DNA of 38,947 nt from SICV01 sp038045265 (GTDB taxonomy: Archaea > Nanobdellota > Nanobdellia > Pacearchaeales > GW2011-AR1): NCBI GenBank assembly GCA_038045265.1, contig JBBSYL010000013.1, forward strand, positions 1 to 38,947, read 5' to 3'. The position numbers were made by a program, and so were the translations under genes. This document shows, piece after piece, positions 1-7,387 of this stretch (within the stretch, counting starts at the first letter, position 1; each line of letters starts with the position of its first letter). A model generated the notes under the pieces. It saw only the letters and a program-made list of their open reading frames with translations, searched no databases and was not told where the DNA came from.

Positions 1-493
1 GCAAATACTTTGCCAATCCCCTCATTGCGTAACTATGTGCACATCCACATGCTCTCTGTCCATTGCTAAATATAATTGATTCAGCTCCACAACAGTATTC
101 ACATGAAATGCTTCCTCCTATTTTCTTATATCTTTCCATCTGCTCTGCCGTTAATTGTTTGTCTTCATAAGCAGCTAATTTCTGTATTGTTCTGTCAGCT
201 AATTGGGGATTGCTCGCAGAAACATCATCAAAGCTCACTCCTAATGCCTTTCCATAAACAGCAGGAACTCCCTTAGGAATTATCTCTGATGCAGATACAG
301 TTGCTAATCCACTTCCTCCAGAAGATGAATCAGAAGCAATAACATTTCCTGTTACTGAATATATCTTGCCTGCATTATACACTAATAATATAGCAAGAAC
401 AGCAATTATTGCTATTTGGATTATAAACTCGTAGTTGGTTTTCTCTCCTCCTTTCATTTCGTTGTTTTCTTCTTCAACTTTTTCTTGTTTCAT
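1..493 (-). CDS. Cys-rich membrane-anchored protein, C-terminus cut by window edge
   Basis: Reading the minus strand from ATG at 493 gives 164 codons with no stop before the window edge, so the gene is partial. A charged N-terminus (MKQEKVEEENNEMKGGEK) is followed by one membrane segment at about residues 22-40, then SVTGNVI and a Ser/Gly linker, which puts the rest outside the cell. Near the end are clustered cysteines C131, C134, C135, C149 and C151 (CEYCCG and ACGCAH), a pattern suited to metal or thiol chemistry and loosely like the bacterial PCYCGC secreted proteins. A TATA box centred near 518 makes the start leaderless. Next to it is the GTGAAA-N4-TTTCAC operator shared with the cupredoxin operon, so a role in the same copper/thiol response is inferred. 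The exact function is not recognised. Confidence 0.75.
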   Translation of the reverse strand, partial: MKQEKVEEENNEMKGGEKTNYEFIIQIAIIAVLAILLVYNAGKIYSVTGNVIASDSSSGGSGLATVSASEIIPKGVPAVYGKALGVSFDDVSASNPQLADRTIQKLAAYEDKQLTAEQMERYKKIGGSISCEYCCGAESIIFSNGQRACGCAHSYAMRGLAKYL

Positions 494-513
494 TCCCTTT
501 TCAGGAGATTGTT

Positions 514-570
514 TTTATATAAGCGCTTTTGTGAAAATATTTTCACAATAGGTTTCGTGAAAATATTTTA
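514..570 (-). promoter_or_regulatory. Promoter with GTGAAA-N4-TTTCAC operator (two copies)
   Basis: For the gene starting at 493, the minus-strand TATA box lies at 514-522. Immediately upstream is the perfect 16-bp inverted repeat GTGAAAATATTTTCAC (531-546), followed by a degenerate second copy GTGAAAATATTTTA (557-570) 26 bp further on. The junction CTTTTGTGAAA (528-538) is identical in the promoters at 5371-5415 and 11228-11272. The operator abuts the expected BRE, so binding could block or help TFB; the sign of regulation cannot be read from the sequence. Confidence 0.65.
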
Positions 571-736
571 AAGGTTTTAAGCAAAAAGGCTAATAGAAAG
601 CACAGCAATGCAAAATAAAACTTTTTTTAGAAAAAGAAGAAATTTTCAAAGGGTTTCGGTTGTCACTAAATAATGGGCCAAAAGATTTATATAGAATGCT
701 CATTTATTTACATTTGTATTCAAATGAGGGAAATAA

Positions 737-877
737 ATGGTTCAAAAAAATGTAACATTAAGTCTTGATGAAAATACTTATGAAAAGTATAAAGATTTTT
801 GCAAGAAAAATGCGGTCGCTTTATCAAGAAGCATAGAAGTATTCATGGAAGATAAAACAAAAGAAGGGGAAAAATGA
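737..877 (+). CDS. Small ribbon-helix-helix protein of the restriction-modification locus
   Basis: This 46-residue protein begins MVQKNVTLSLDENTYEKYKD. A short beta strand followed by two helices (about 10-22 and 28-40) is the pattern of Arc/CopG ribbon-helix-helix DNA-binding proteins. A TATA box (TTTATATA, about 685-692) and a GAGGG ribosome-binding site at 726-730 support the start. Its TGA overlaps the methyltransferase ATG (ATGA at 874-877), so the two are translationally coupled. The likely role is control of restriction-modification expression, like a C protein, or as an antitoxin-like partner. The family is assigned from pattern only. Confidence 0.7.
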   Translation: MVQKNVTLSLDENTYEKYKDFCKKNAVALSRSIEVFMEDKTKEGEK

Positions 878-2475
878 GCCAAGAACTTTTATCCGTAGGT
901 CAAGCATCTCAATGGGCGAGCGATTATTTAGATAGGTCTGTAACCACTTCAAATATAAGTTATCTTATTCAATATGCTAAAATTAAAAAATATCTTGATA
1001 AAGAAAAGAAGATTAAAGTTAATTTGAATGAATTAAAGAGTTATTATGACAAATATTTAGTTAAAAAACAAGAATCATGGAAAAACCAATTAGGACACGA
1101 TTTAAATTGGGGTTTATCCTTTTCTAATTTAAGAGAATCTGACACAACAAAACATGTTCATAGGTTACATCCTTACAAGGGTAAATTTATACCTCAATTA
1201 GTTGAATATTTTTTAGATTCGCACCTAAATACATTCAAAAAAGAAATTTTCTTTAAGTCAGGAGATATTATATTAGACCCATTCATGGGAAGTGGAACCA
1301 CTCTGGTTCAATCTTCAGAGTTAGGATTAAATTCCATTGGAATAGATATTTCTGATTTTAATTGTTTAATTTCCAAGGTTAAGATTGGAAAACATAGTTT
1401 ACTTATATTGGATAAAAAAGCTAGAGATGTTTGTTTTAAAACAAGAGAGTTTAGCCAAGAGGTTTTTGATGATTCCTTTGACGAACAATTAAAAGAAAAA
1501 CTTAATGAATTTAATAAAAAGTATTTTCCTAATCCGGAATTTAAGAAGAATGTATTCAAAGGAACAATAAGCAATGAAGAGAAGTATGGGGAAGAAAAAC
1601 TTAAATTGTTTCTAAAAGAAAACACCGAATTTTTTGAAAAAAATGGAACAAAAGATAAATCAGGTTTGCTAAATGAAAAAGAAATGAATAGTTTCCTTAA
1701 CAAATGGTTTTCAAAAAGAGTTAGGCAAGAATTATTCTATTATATTAAACTTTTAAAACAAATTGATGATGAAAACTTGAAGAATGTGTTAAGAATTGTT
1801 TTAAGTAGAACTGCTCGTTCATGTAGAGCTACAACACATTCAGATTTAGCAACCTTGACAGAACCACAAATTGGACCATATTATTGCCGAAAACATAAAA
1901 AGTTATGCACCCCCATAAATTCAATTATTAAGCATCTTATAAGATATACTTATGATACAATCGCTAGATTAAATGAATTTTCAAAAATCAAGAAGAATGT
2001 ATTTAGTGAAGTTATTCATGGAGATTCAAGAGAAACAAATATTTTACAAGAAATTAAAAAACAAAATCCAGAATTTGCTAAGTTATTAGCAAATAAAAAA
2101 ATAGATGGAATTTTTACTTCCCCCCCTTATGTAGGTCAAATAGATTATCATGAACAGCATGCTTACGCCTATGAACTTTTCAATATTCAGAGAAAGGATG
2201 ATAAAGAAATAGGGCCTCTTTTCAATGGGCAAGGACAAAAAGCAAAAGATGAATATGTTGAAGGAATAAGCAAAGTTTTCATAAATATAAGCAAATTTGT
2301 TAAGAATAATGGAGACTTTTTTGTAGTTGCAAATGATAAATATAATCTTTATCCTTTAATCGCCGAAAAAAGCGGATTAAAAATTATAGAGCAGTTTAAA
2401 AGACCAGTTTTAAACAGAACTGAAAGAGATAGACAACCTTATGCAGAGATTATATTTCATATGAGAAAGGTTTAG
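874..2475 (+). CDS. Site-specific DNA methyltransferase (SPPY type, probably m4C) with N-terminal HTH
   Basis: This 533-residue enzyme would methylate DNA using S-adenosylmethionine. The SAM-binding motif DPFMGSGTT is at 135-143 and the catalytic motif TSPPY at 415-419. TSPPY favours N4-cytosine methylation, though N6-adenine is possible. The motif order is I then IV, separated by a long (about 270-residue) helical region that probably carries target recognition. Residues 1-60 (SVGQASQWASDYLDRSVTTS onward) look like a helix-turn-helix domain of the MerR/excisionase kind. The enzyme is coupled to the ribbon-helix-helix protein upstream and faces a TdeIII-type restriction gene (3511-4284), so it should protect the host from that enzyme. 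TdeIII enzymes are known to cut GGNCC, but the specificity here is inferred by family. Confidence 0.9.
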   Translation: MSQELLSVGQASQWASDYLDRSVTTSNISYLIQYAKIKKYLDKEKKIKVNLNELKSYYDKYLVKKQESWKNQLGHDLNWGLSFSNLRESDTTKHVHRLHPYKGKFIPQLVEYFLDSHLNTFKKEIFFKSGDIILDPFMGSGTTLVQSSELGLNSIGIDISDFNCLISKVKIGKHSLLILDKKARDVCFKTREFSQEVFDDSFDEQLKEKLNEFNKKYFPNPEFKKNVFKGTISNEEKYGEEKLKLFLKENTEFFEKNGTKDKSGLLNEKEMNSFLNKWFSKRVRQELFYYIKLLKQIDDENLKNVLRIVLSRTARSCRATTHSDLATLTEPQIGPYYCRKHKKLCTPINSIIKHLIRYTYDTIARLNEFSKIKKNVFSEVIHGDSRETNILQEIKKQNPEFAKLLANKKIDGIFTSPPYVGQIDYHEQHAYAYELFNIQRKDDKEIGPLFNGQGQKAKDEYVEGISKVFINISKFVKNNGDFFVVANDKYNLYPLIAEKSGLKIIEQFKRPVLNRTERDRQPYAEIIFHMRKV

Positions 2476-2533
2476 GGGAGGGAAATATCTTTTTAACCGA
2501 CAAGTCTAAAAAATAATAGTTCTTCTCTGTTTA

Positions 2534-3466
2534 ATGAAACATATCTACTTAGATTTGAATAAATGGGTTTTGCTTTCTAAAGGGTGGTATGAAGGGAAAG
2601 GAGAGGTATATGATTTAGTTTGCAGGTTAAAAGAAAAAATTAGAAATAAAGAGTTCATGATTGTTGTTTCTTTAATAAATCTTAAGGAGGCTTTGAAGAG
2701 ATTGAATGAAGAGAGTAGAAATAGATTATTAGAGTTTATCTTTGAAATGTCTCTAGGAAACACTATTTCTCCCTTTAGAGATTGGGTAGTGGATGATGAA
2801 GTAGAAAATTTATTCCTTAAAAAATTAAATAAGAAAATCGATATTAGATCAAAGGTAATTAGGAAGGGGCTTTCAGGCATGATTGGGATGGAAGCTTCAA
2901 TACAAGGAAATTTTTCTGAAGAGATTAAAGCTAAAATGAAGGAAAAGGTTAATTCTTTAGAAACATTTAAACTTATTATTTCTACCCCAAAATCAGCAGA
3001 GAGGGCAAGAGACGATGATTTATATTTTAATCAACAAGTAAATAAGTTTGAAGGAATTCGGGAAAAGGAAAGAAAAAACAAGAATAAGAAAGAACAGTTT
3101 GAGTGGGTTTTAAGAAGTTATTTTAGAGACTTTATTATGCAAAGAATTATACAATTTTTCTTTAAATATGGTTTTGCTGTAACTAAAACAGATATGAACT
3201 TTGAAGAAATAGAAGATTGGCTTAAAAGACTTCCTGCAACTTATTCATATTTCTCTTTGTTGGATTGGAGAGATAGAAATTTAAATAAGAAAATTGAAGC
3301 AAATGATTTGTATGACTTAATGAGCTTTACAATGGGCATAGCATACTGTGATATTCTTTTTGGAGAGAATAGATTTGTGGCTTTATCTAAACAAGCGAGA
3401 CTAAATGAATTATATGATACAGTAATAACTTCTTCATTAGAAGAATTTAAGAAAATAGTTTCTTAG
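2534..3466 (+). CDS. PIN-like domain protein embedded in the restriction-modification locus
   Basis: This 310-residue protein starts MKHIYLDLNKWVLLSKG, the Asp-containing first strand typical of PIN-like nucleases. It ends with NDLYDLMSFTMGIAYCDILF...NRFVALSKQARL (about residues 263-300), matching the C-terminal acidic half of a PIN fold (D..D, then CD, then the strand before the last helix). Between them lies a long Lys/Glu-rich helical insertion (about 95-200), so the protein is twice the size of an ordinary VapC. It lies 58 bases after the methyltransferase on the same strand, with no promoter obvious to me. It could be an extra nuclease or a toxin-like component of the defence locus. No antitoxin is seen beside it. 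Confidence 0.6.
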   Translation: MKHIYLDLNKWVLLSKGWYEGKGEVYDLVCRLKEKIRNKEFMIVVSLINLKEALKRLNEESRNRLLEFIFEMSLGNTISPFRDWVVDDEVENLFLKKLNKKIDIRSKVIRKGLSGMIGMEASIQGNFSEEIKAKMKEKVNSLETFKLIISTPKSAERARDDDLYFNQQVNKFEGIREKERKNKNKKEQFEWVLRSYFRDFIMQRIIQFFFKYGFAVTKTDMNFEEIEDWLKRLPATYSYFSLLDWRDRNLNKKIEANDLYDLMSFTMGIAYCDILFGENRFVALSKQARLNELYDTVITSSLEEFKKIVS

Positions 3467-3510
3467 ATCTCTAGATTTTAATAAAAATAGGTATAAAAAA
3501 TTTTCATCTT

Positions 3511-4284
3511 CTAAACATCCATTTTCTTTTCAGCAACTTTTTTAATCTTATTCTGTATTTTTTCTTTAAACTCTTTTCCAACTTCATCAAAGATTCCCAA
3601 AACTTCTTCGTAAGTTCCTTTTCCACCAAGAAGTTCCCAGAATTTTTCGGCAACATAAAGATCTTTTTCTTCATCTAAATATCCTTGCATTGTAAATCTG
3701 CTATATGGTTCTGGATGATATGGATTATAGGGGATTGCTAAAATTGTGTTTACTTTCTTTTTTCTAAGTGCAACCCATTCTAATAATTTTTGTTTAGATT
3801 TTACAAAAACATCTATGTTTGGTTTTGCTGTCTTTATCTCAATATAATATTCATCACTTCCTTTTTTCAAAAATAAATCTGCTCTTATCTTTATCTTTCT
3901 TCCATTATTATTTCTTACTTTTAAGATTTCTTTAATCTCTTGCTCTTTATTAGCTATTCTTGTTCCATTCTTAATCTCTTGAAGAATCTGAGAAATTACA
4001 GAGTTTTCTTCATTTGTAATTTCTCCTTCAACATCATAGCCAGTTTTTACTTCATCATAACGAGCTGATGCTACAATTTCAGAAATTTTTTCATAGACAG
4101 ACATTCCTAAAGTTGTAGCTAATGAATGTATAAAAGAATAAGAGGCAACTTTTTCAGAATCTTGCATAAGTTTAACCAGAAAAGGCATAGAAGTTGTTTC
4201 TCTTACATATTTTGATAGTTTATCGTTTAACTTTGACCTTAATAAGTTCTTAATATCTTTAATTTGGTTTTCATTTAATGTCAT
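3511..4284 (-). CDS. TdeIII-family type II restriction endonuclease
   Basis: The protein matches my memory of the TdeIII/MjaII restriction family, notably ETTSMPFLVKLMQD and SYSFIHSLATTLGMSVYEKI. A PD-(D/E)XK-type centre is visible as D136 (IRADLFLKK), then E149 and K151 (YYIEIKTAKP), using the start at 4284. I prefer ATG 4284 (MTLNENQIKDI, 257 residues). A minus-strand TATA box TTTATAAA at 4310-4317 is centred about 29 bases before it, and the longer reading from 4359 uses a TTG codon with no promoter. The gene faces the methyltransferase/PIN genes tail to tail with 44 bases between. Known family members cut GGNCC; activity here is inferred. Confidence 0.85.
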   Translation of the reverse strand: MTLNENQIKDIKNLLRSKLNDKLSKYVRETTSMPFLVKLMQDSEKVASYSFIHSLATTLGMSVYEKISEIVASARYDEVKTGYDVEGEITNEENSVISQILQEIKNGTRIANKEQEIKEILKVRNNNGRKIKIRADLFLKKGSDEYYIEIKTAKPNIDVFVKSKQKLLEWVALRKKKVNTILAIPYNPYHPEPYSRFTMQGYLDEEKDLYVAEKFWELLGGKGTYEEVLGIFDEVGKEFKEKIQNKIKKVAEKKMDV

Positions 4285-4627
4285 CTTATGGCAAGAAAGA
4301 TATTCTTTATTTATAAATGCTATTATCTCTGTTGTCAGAAACCTCTTTCTTTTTAACAAAAAAACAGAAGAAAAATACTTGAGAGAACGACAGCGAACCT
4401 CTTATTGTCTGTTAGAAAAGAAGTATTTGTCGCGAGACGACCGAGGCGACTCACATTTGACAACAATTTCTCCTATTGGGTGGGAGAGAATTCTTAATTT
4501 GAATGCAATCTTGGAATACCCTCTTCGCTGTTTAAAAGACTTGAAAAGGAGGTTCATGAAAATATTTTAGAATTATAGCACACAAAATATAATATTAATT
4601 TATATTATTCAAGCTAATGAATAACTT
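4285..4627. other. Non-coding stretch between restriction gene and regulator 1
   Basis: I see no convincing gene here. The stretch holds the TATA box of the restriction gene (4310-4317, minus strand) and a GC-richer patch at 4429-4450 that can fold two ways: GTCG/CGAC around CGAGA, or GTCGC/GCGAC around 12 bases. At 4556-4570 the sequence ATGAAAATATTTTAG resembles half of the operator found at 557-570. It lacks the usual TATA spacing, so it is at most a weak site. Confidence 0.4.
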
Positions 4628-5113
4628 TCACTTAAAAACAACAACATTATTCATTCCCCTTCTCTTCCTCTCAACCAATTCATGCCCTTCAAGTCTATCA
4701 ATAATGCGAGACATCTTTGCATTGCTGAAACCAGTTTTTTCAATTAAGTCTGCTTGAAATATGGTTCCTTCCTGCTTTATCATATTATATACCTGTTTTT
4801 CTTCTGGTCTAAATCCTGACAAATCAACTTTCTTTTCTATCTTTTTTTCTTTAACATTCCTAACAACAATCTTTTCATTTGGCTTTGAAAAAATCATAAA
4901 CAAGCTGAATATTATAAGAATGCCTACAATACCCAATGCAAGATATGTTTGATAATTCACAGAATCATACATCTCACATGACTGCACATCTCCATGCTGT
5001 ATGAAGCAGTTGCTTCTCACTGATTCCATTAAAGTATTATTAAACAAGAAAACTAAAAGTATAATTAACACTGAAATACCCAACATCAGCCATCCAACGT
5101 TTTTATTTTCCAT
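4628..5113 (-). CDS. Membrane-tethered winged-helix regulator 1
   Basis: 161 residues. There are two membrane segments (about 8-25 and 56-76) joined by a loop with C36 and C46, and then a cytoplasmic winged-helix domain (about 103-160: EEKQVYNMIKQEGTIFQADL, with recognition helix and wing around SRIIDRLEGHELVERKRRG). This is the layout of COG2512-like archaeal membrane-associated trans regulators, whose signals are mostly unknown. The two-cysteine outside loop suggests sensing of a metal or redox state. Its start overlaps the end of the Met-rich gene by 11 bases, so both are read from the operator-bearing promoter at 5371-5415, implying self-regulation. It is a close paralogue of the protein at 12207-12692 (MENKNVG start, SKPN linker, identical RKRRGM wing). 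Confidence 0.8.
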   Translation of the reverse strand: MENKNVGWLMLGISVLIILLVFLFNNTLMESVRSNCFIQHGDVQSCEMYDSVNYQTYLALGIVGILIIFSLFMIFSKPNEKIVVRNVKEKKIEKKVDLSGFRPEEKQVYNMIKQEGTIFQADLIEKTGFSNAKMSRIIDRLEGHELVERKRRGMNNVVVFK

Positions 5114-5342
5114 TTCCTAATTGTTTAACTAACCAAGCTATTAATAAAACTAAAGCAACAAGAATTAAAATCATAAATAAACTTCCAAAAATCCACATAA
5201 ATCCGAAACCTGGATATGTCCAATTCATCATCCCTCCATATCCTGAATAGCCCATCATCCCAAATCCTCCGAATAAACCGCTAAAGATAATTACTAATAA
5301 GAGCACAATTACAACTGTTGTTATTGTTTCACTATTTTTCAT
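5103..5342 (-). CDS. Small Met/Gly/Tyr-rich double-membrane-span protein
   Basis: 79 residues with two hydrophobic segments (about 8-27 and 48-72). They flank a short loop rich in Met, Gly and Tyr (FGGFGMMGYSGYGGMMNW). Loops of this kind are common in tiny proteins found beside copper- or silver-handling genes in bacteria and archaea, where methionine thioethers bind soft metals. Here that role is inferred from composition and from the shared promoter. The gene is first in an operon with regulator 1; its stop lies inside the regulator start region. A TATA box at 5371-5378 gives a transcript start about 6 bases before the ATG. Confidence 0.7.
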   Translation of the reverse strand: MKNSETITTVVIVLLLVIIFSGLFGGFGMMGYSGYGGMMNWTYPGFGFMWIFGSLFMILILVALVLLIAWLVKQLGNGK

Positions 5343-5370
5343 TTTGTTCTAATCAGTATAGAAAAAGAAG

Positions 5371-5415
5371 TATATAATTCCTTTTGTGAAACTGGTTTCA
5401 TGAAACCAGTTTGTG
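5371..5415 (-). promoter_or_regulatory. Promoter with double operator for Met-rich protein and regulator 1
   Basis: The TATA box lies at 5371-5378 on the minus strand. CTTTTGTGAAA (5381-5391 region) joins it to a perfect 24-bp palindrome at 5389-5412, whose left half is AAACTGGTTTCA. This can be read as two overlapping copies of the GTGAAA-N4-TTTCAC box (5386-5401 and 5400-5415). The distance from TATA centre to operator edge, about 12 bases, is the same as in the other promoters of this set. Confidence 0.7.
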
Positions 5416-5444
5416 AATTTGATTGTTTTAGAGATTTTTGTTTA

Positions 5445-6137
5445 TTAAACTGTCAAAGATTTAAGTTTATGTTCCTTCTTCTCTTTCCCGCTCTTCTCAT
5501 TTATCTGCTTATTCAAAAGCACCCACAAAGAATCAAGAACAGATTTTGGAACTGGAGCAAATTTCTTATTGTGTATTCTTTCCAGAACTTCTTCCAAACC
5601 TATAATTGCAAGCTGATTGCCAAGTTTTATCTGGCTCTGCACTTCTTCAAGAATAACATCCCAGTTAATTTGAGATTTATTTATTATTGATACTATATCA
5701 TCTTCATCTTTTGCTCTTGATGTCGCACTTTTCATTATCAAAACGTCATTTAAGTCAGCAGGCTTTATCAGCAGATTAGTTCCAAACTCATGCGTTTCGT
5801 TTGCCCTCTTTTTCATATTGTCAGAAAATGTAGAGGTTATTATTTTTTCAAGAAATAAGTCAATTCTTCCTTCCAATACATTAACCATTAAAGGCACATT
5901 TTCCTTTAATCCATATACTTTTATTGCATTTTCATTTTTAAAGCCGAGATTTCCTACTGCTTCCAGAAATATCTTTCTGTCATCTGAATTTAAAAAAACC
6001 AAATCTATGTCTAATGTATTTTCTTTTGCTCCTCTCAACATCATGGAGGTTCCACCTATTGCATAAACTTGCATTGGTTTCTTCAATTCTTTTCCTATTG
6101 ATGAAAATATCTTCTCTTGCTGTTCTTTATTCAGCAT
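5445..6137 (-). CDS. Nucleotidyltransferase-fold protein (AbiEii/MenT-like toxin candidate)
   Basis: 230 residues from ATG 6137. Residues 28-46 carry the nucleotidyltransferase signature: GGTSMMLRG, then TLDIDLVF with D43 and D45 as metal ligands. This is the layout of AbiEii/DUF6036-type enzymes, some of which act as toxins by adding nucleotides to tRNA. An SD-like GGAGG lies about 8 bases before ATG 6137; the alternative GTG at 6146 would leave it too close. The gene follows the winged-helix gene (6139-6783) with a 1-base gap on the same strand, as in AbiE type IV toxin-antitoxin pairs. A housekeeping tRNA or antibiotic nucleotidyltransferase role cannot be excluded. Confidence 0.7.
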   Translation of the reverse strand: MLNKEQQEKIFSSIGKELKKPMQVYAIGGTSMMLRGAKENTLDIDLVFLNSDDRKIFLEAVGNLGFKNENAIKVYGLKENVPLMVNVLEGRIDLFLEKIITSTFSDNMKKRANETHEFGTNLLIKPADLNDVLIMKSATSRAKDEDDIVSIINKSQINWDVILEEVQSQIKLGNQLAIIGLEEVLERIHNKKFAPVPKSVLDSLWVLLNKQINEKSGKEKKEHKLKSLTV

Positions 6138-6138
6138 C

Positions 6139-6783
6139 TTACACACCCTCCTTGTATTCTGTCAAGTCAGCAATGTTTAAAGGTATATATGTTCTCCATT
6201 TCTTTTCTATCTCTCCAAAGTCTCTGGATGAATATGGCTCAACAATATAATAAAATTTTTTCTCCTTCCTTGCTAAATTATAAAACCTTTTAGGCATTTT
6301 CCTTATTTTTCTGACAGATTTCCTTGCTACCTCATACAACGCAATAATCTTATTCACTGCGTTCTCTTTTTTTGCCAGTTTGTAAAGAAGACTCCAATCT
6401 TTTATCTTTCTAAACAAAATGAGAGAGGCAATAACATATCTAATACTATTCTGCTTTAAACAGTAAATCATCAGTTCTTCAGGAGTTATATCTCTCCCAT
6501 GAACAAAATAATTATCATTATCAAGAATTCTTATTCCTGCTGTAGGAGCATATTTGTTCAGCACACTTGTATAACTTATCCCTCTTTCCTTGTTTCTTTT
6601 TGAGATGTAATATATTCTTTTATTGTTTGCCCCATAATATGTTTTTACATATCCAAGTGCCCTTAACTTATGCATAAGGAAGATAGCTCTCTGCCTGTTT
6701 ATCTTTAACTTATCCTGCAGACTTTCAACTCTGTTAAACCCTTCAAGTGCTTCTGCTAGTTTATCATATTTGCTTATTCTCAT
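6139..6783 (-). CDS. Winged-helix protein, likely partner (AbiEi-like) of the nucleotidyltransferase
   Basis: 214 residues. The first 60 (SLQDKLKINRQRAIFLMHKLRALGYVKT, then IYYISKRN) form a winged-helix DNA-binding domain. The remainder has the mixed alpha/beta pattern seen in AbiEi-type antitoxins (YFVHGRDITPEELMIYCLKQ). A TATA box (TTTATATA, about 6807-6814) lies about 27 bases before the ATG. The gene directly precedes the nucleotidyltransferase with 1 base between stop and ATG, so the two form an operon. In known AbiE systems the first gene represses the operon and neutralises the toxin; that role here is by analogy. Confidence 0.65.
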   Translation of the reverse strand: MRISKYDKLAEALEGFNRVESLQDKLKINRQRAIFLMHKLRALGYVKTYYGANNKRIYYISKRNKERGISYTSVLNKYAPTAGIRILDNDNYFVHGRDITPEELMIYCLKQNSIRYVIASLILFRKIKDWSLLYKLAKKENAVNKIIALYEVARKSVRKIRKMPKRFYNLARKEKKFYYIVEPYSSRDFGEIEKKWRTYIPLNIADLTEYKEGV

Positions 6784-6859
6784 AGTTAAATCTATCTTAA
6801 CTAATATATAAACCTTCCTATATTTTACTATATTACCTTAAATGTATGAGCTATAATAT

Positions 6860-6914
6860 ATAAAGAAAGTCTTTATTAGACTAATTTCTCATAAGAAATG
6901 CTCCCATTTCTCAT
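6860..6914 (-). ncRNA. Possible small structured RNA or attenuator with exclusive hairpins
   Basis: The promoter at 6937-6967 predicts a minus-strand transcript starting near 6914. The first 55 bases can form AGAAATG/CATTTCT (6894-6911), or instead ATTTCT/AGAAAT (6884-6899). These share 6894-6899 and exclude each other. Then comes a stem AGTCT/AGACT (6868-6882) followed by a U-rich run, resembling a terminator. The only reading frame at the predicted start is 12 codons (6914 to 6876). This suggests an sRNA, a leader with attenuation, or the remains of a gene broken at the nearby gap. No family is recognised. Confidence 0.3.
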
Positions 6915-6915
6915 T

Positions 6916-6970
6916 CAATTTTCATATCCATATAAGTATATAATACACTTTATGAAAATAGTTTAATTGA
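6916..6970. repeat. 55-bp sequence repeated exactly on the other side of the scaffold gap (copy 1)
   Basis: Bases 6916-6970 are identical to 7071-7125. The repeat ends exactly at the first N, and its copy starts exactly after the last N. A length of 55 is a common de Bruijn graph k-mer, so this is most likely one genomic sequence present at two contig ends rather than a true duplication. Confidence 0.85.
6937..6967 (-). promoter_or_regulatory. Fourth promoter of the operator set, next to the scaffold gap
   Basis: The minus-strand TATA box TATATAAT (6937-6944) is followed by ACTTTATGAAAATAGTTTAA. Aligned with the cupredoxin promoter (11229-11259), about 24 of 31 positions agree, including the TATA-to-operator spacing. 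The operator is imperfect (TATGAAA-N4-TTTAAT). The 55-bp block containing it appears again at 7071-7125 because of the assembly gap. Confidence 0.5.
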
Positions 6971-7070
6971 NNNNNNNNNNNNNNNNNNNNNNNNNNNNNN
7001 NNNNNNNNNNNNNNNNNNNNNNNNNNNNNNNNNNNNNNNNNNNNNNNNNNNNNNNNNNNNNNNNNNNNNN
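6971..7070. other. Assembly gap of 100 Ns
   Basis: Exactly 100 Ns, a default scaffold filler. Because both edges carry the same 55 bases, the true sequence may have no gap, or may have variable content here such as an insertion present in part of the population. Confidence 0.95.
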
Positions 7071-7125
7071 CAATTTTCATATCCATATAAGTATATAATA
7101 CACTTTATGAAAATAGTTTAATTGA
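7071..7125. repeat. 55-bp sequence repeated across the gap (copy 2)
   Basis: Identical to 6916-6970. It begins on the first base after the Ns and carries the same TATA box and degenerate operator. Confidence 0.85.
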
Positions 7126-7133
7126 AAAGAAAT

Positions 7134-7277
7134 CCCCATAGCTTGCTATGGTTGGGTAAAATGAGGTTAGAGAAATTATTATCTTGTATTCGATAAAATA
7201 ATTATATTGCAAAGAGTATTAACGATAACTATCTTTTATTATTGGAAGCCCCACAGCTTGCTGTGGTTGGGAGCTTC
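7134..7277. repeat. Two covarying CC-A-Y-A-GC hairpins, IS200/IS605-end-like
   Basis: Two hairpins lie 115 bp apart: CCATAGC-TT-GCTATGG (7136-7151) and CCACAGC-TT-GCTGTGG (7251-7266). Each is preceded by CC and followed by TTGGG. The T:A to C:G change affects both arms together, so the fold is conserved. The second has an added outer stem GAAGC/GCTTC (7245-7249 and 7273-7277) and ends TTCAC, which recalls the subterminal hairpins of IS200/IS605-type elements. No transposase or TnpB gene is seen between or beside them, so this would be a remnant or MITE-like element. A structured RNA is an alternative. Confidence 0.4.
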
Positions 7278-7357
7278 ACAAGGAAAAAATTTTTAAAATC
7301 CTCAAGCAAATAATAAAACTGTAATATTAACTACATAGTAGTAACCTAATAGAAAAG

Positions 7358-7366
7358 TTTATAAAG
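7358..7366 (+). promoter_or_regulatory. TATA box of the DGR target gene
   Basis: GTTTATAAA is centred at about 7362, 26 bases before the ATG at 7388, so the message is predicted to be leaderless. Confidence 0.6.
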
Positions 7367-7387
7367 GGTTTATTCTCATTAAAAAGT

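Noticed and set aside
648..666. TTCGGTTGTCA shared with the start of the template repeat (about 8354-8364) as a second variable repeat
   Set aside because: The match stops after 11 bases, with no adenine-linked similarity after it.
4379..4570. 63-codon plus-strand frame upstream of the restriction gene
   Set aside because: It has no promoter at the expected spacing and no family features. It crosses the patch of small hairpins and ends in the operator-like ATGAAAATATTTTAG, so it is most likely chance.
4556..4570. Another operator copy
   Set aside because: Only one half matches, and there is no TATA box at the spacing seen in the other promoters.
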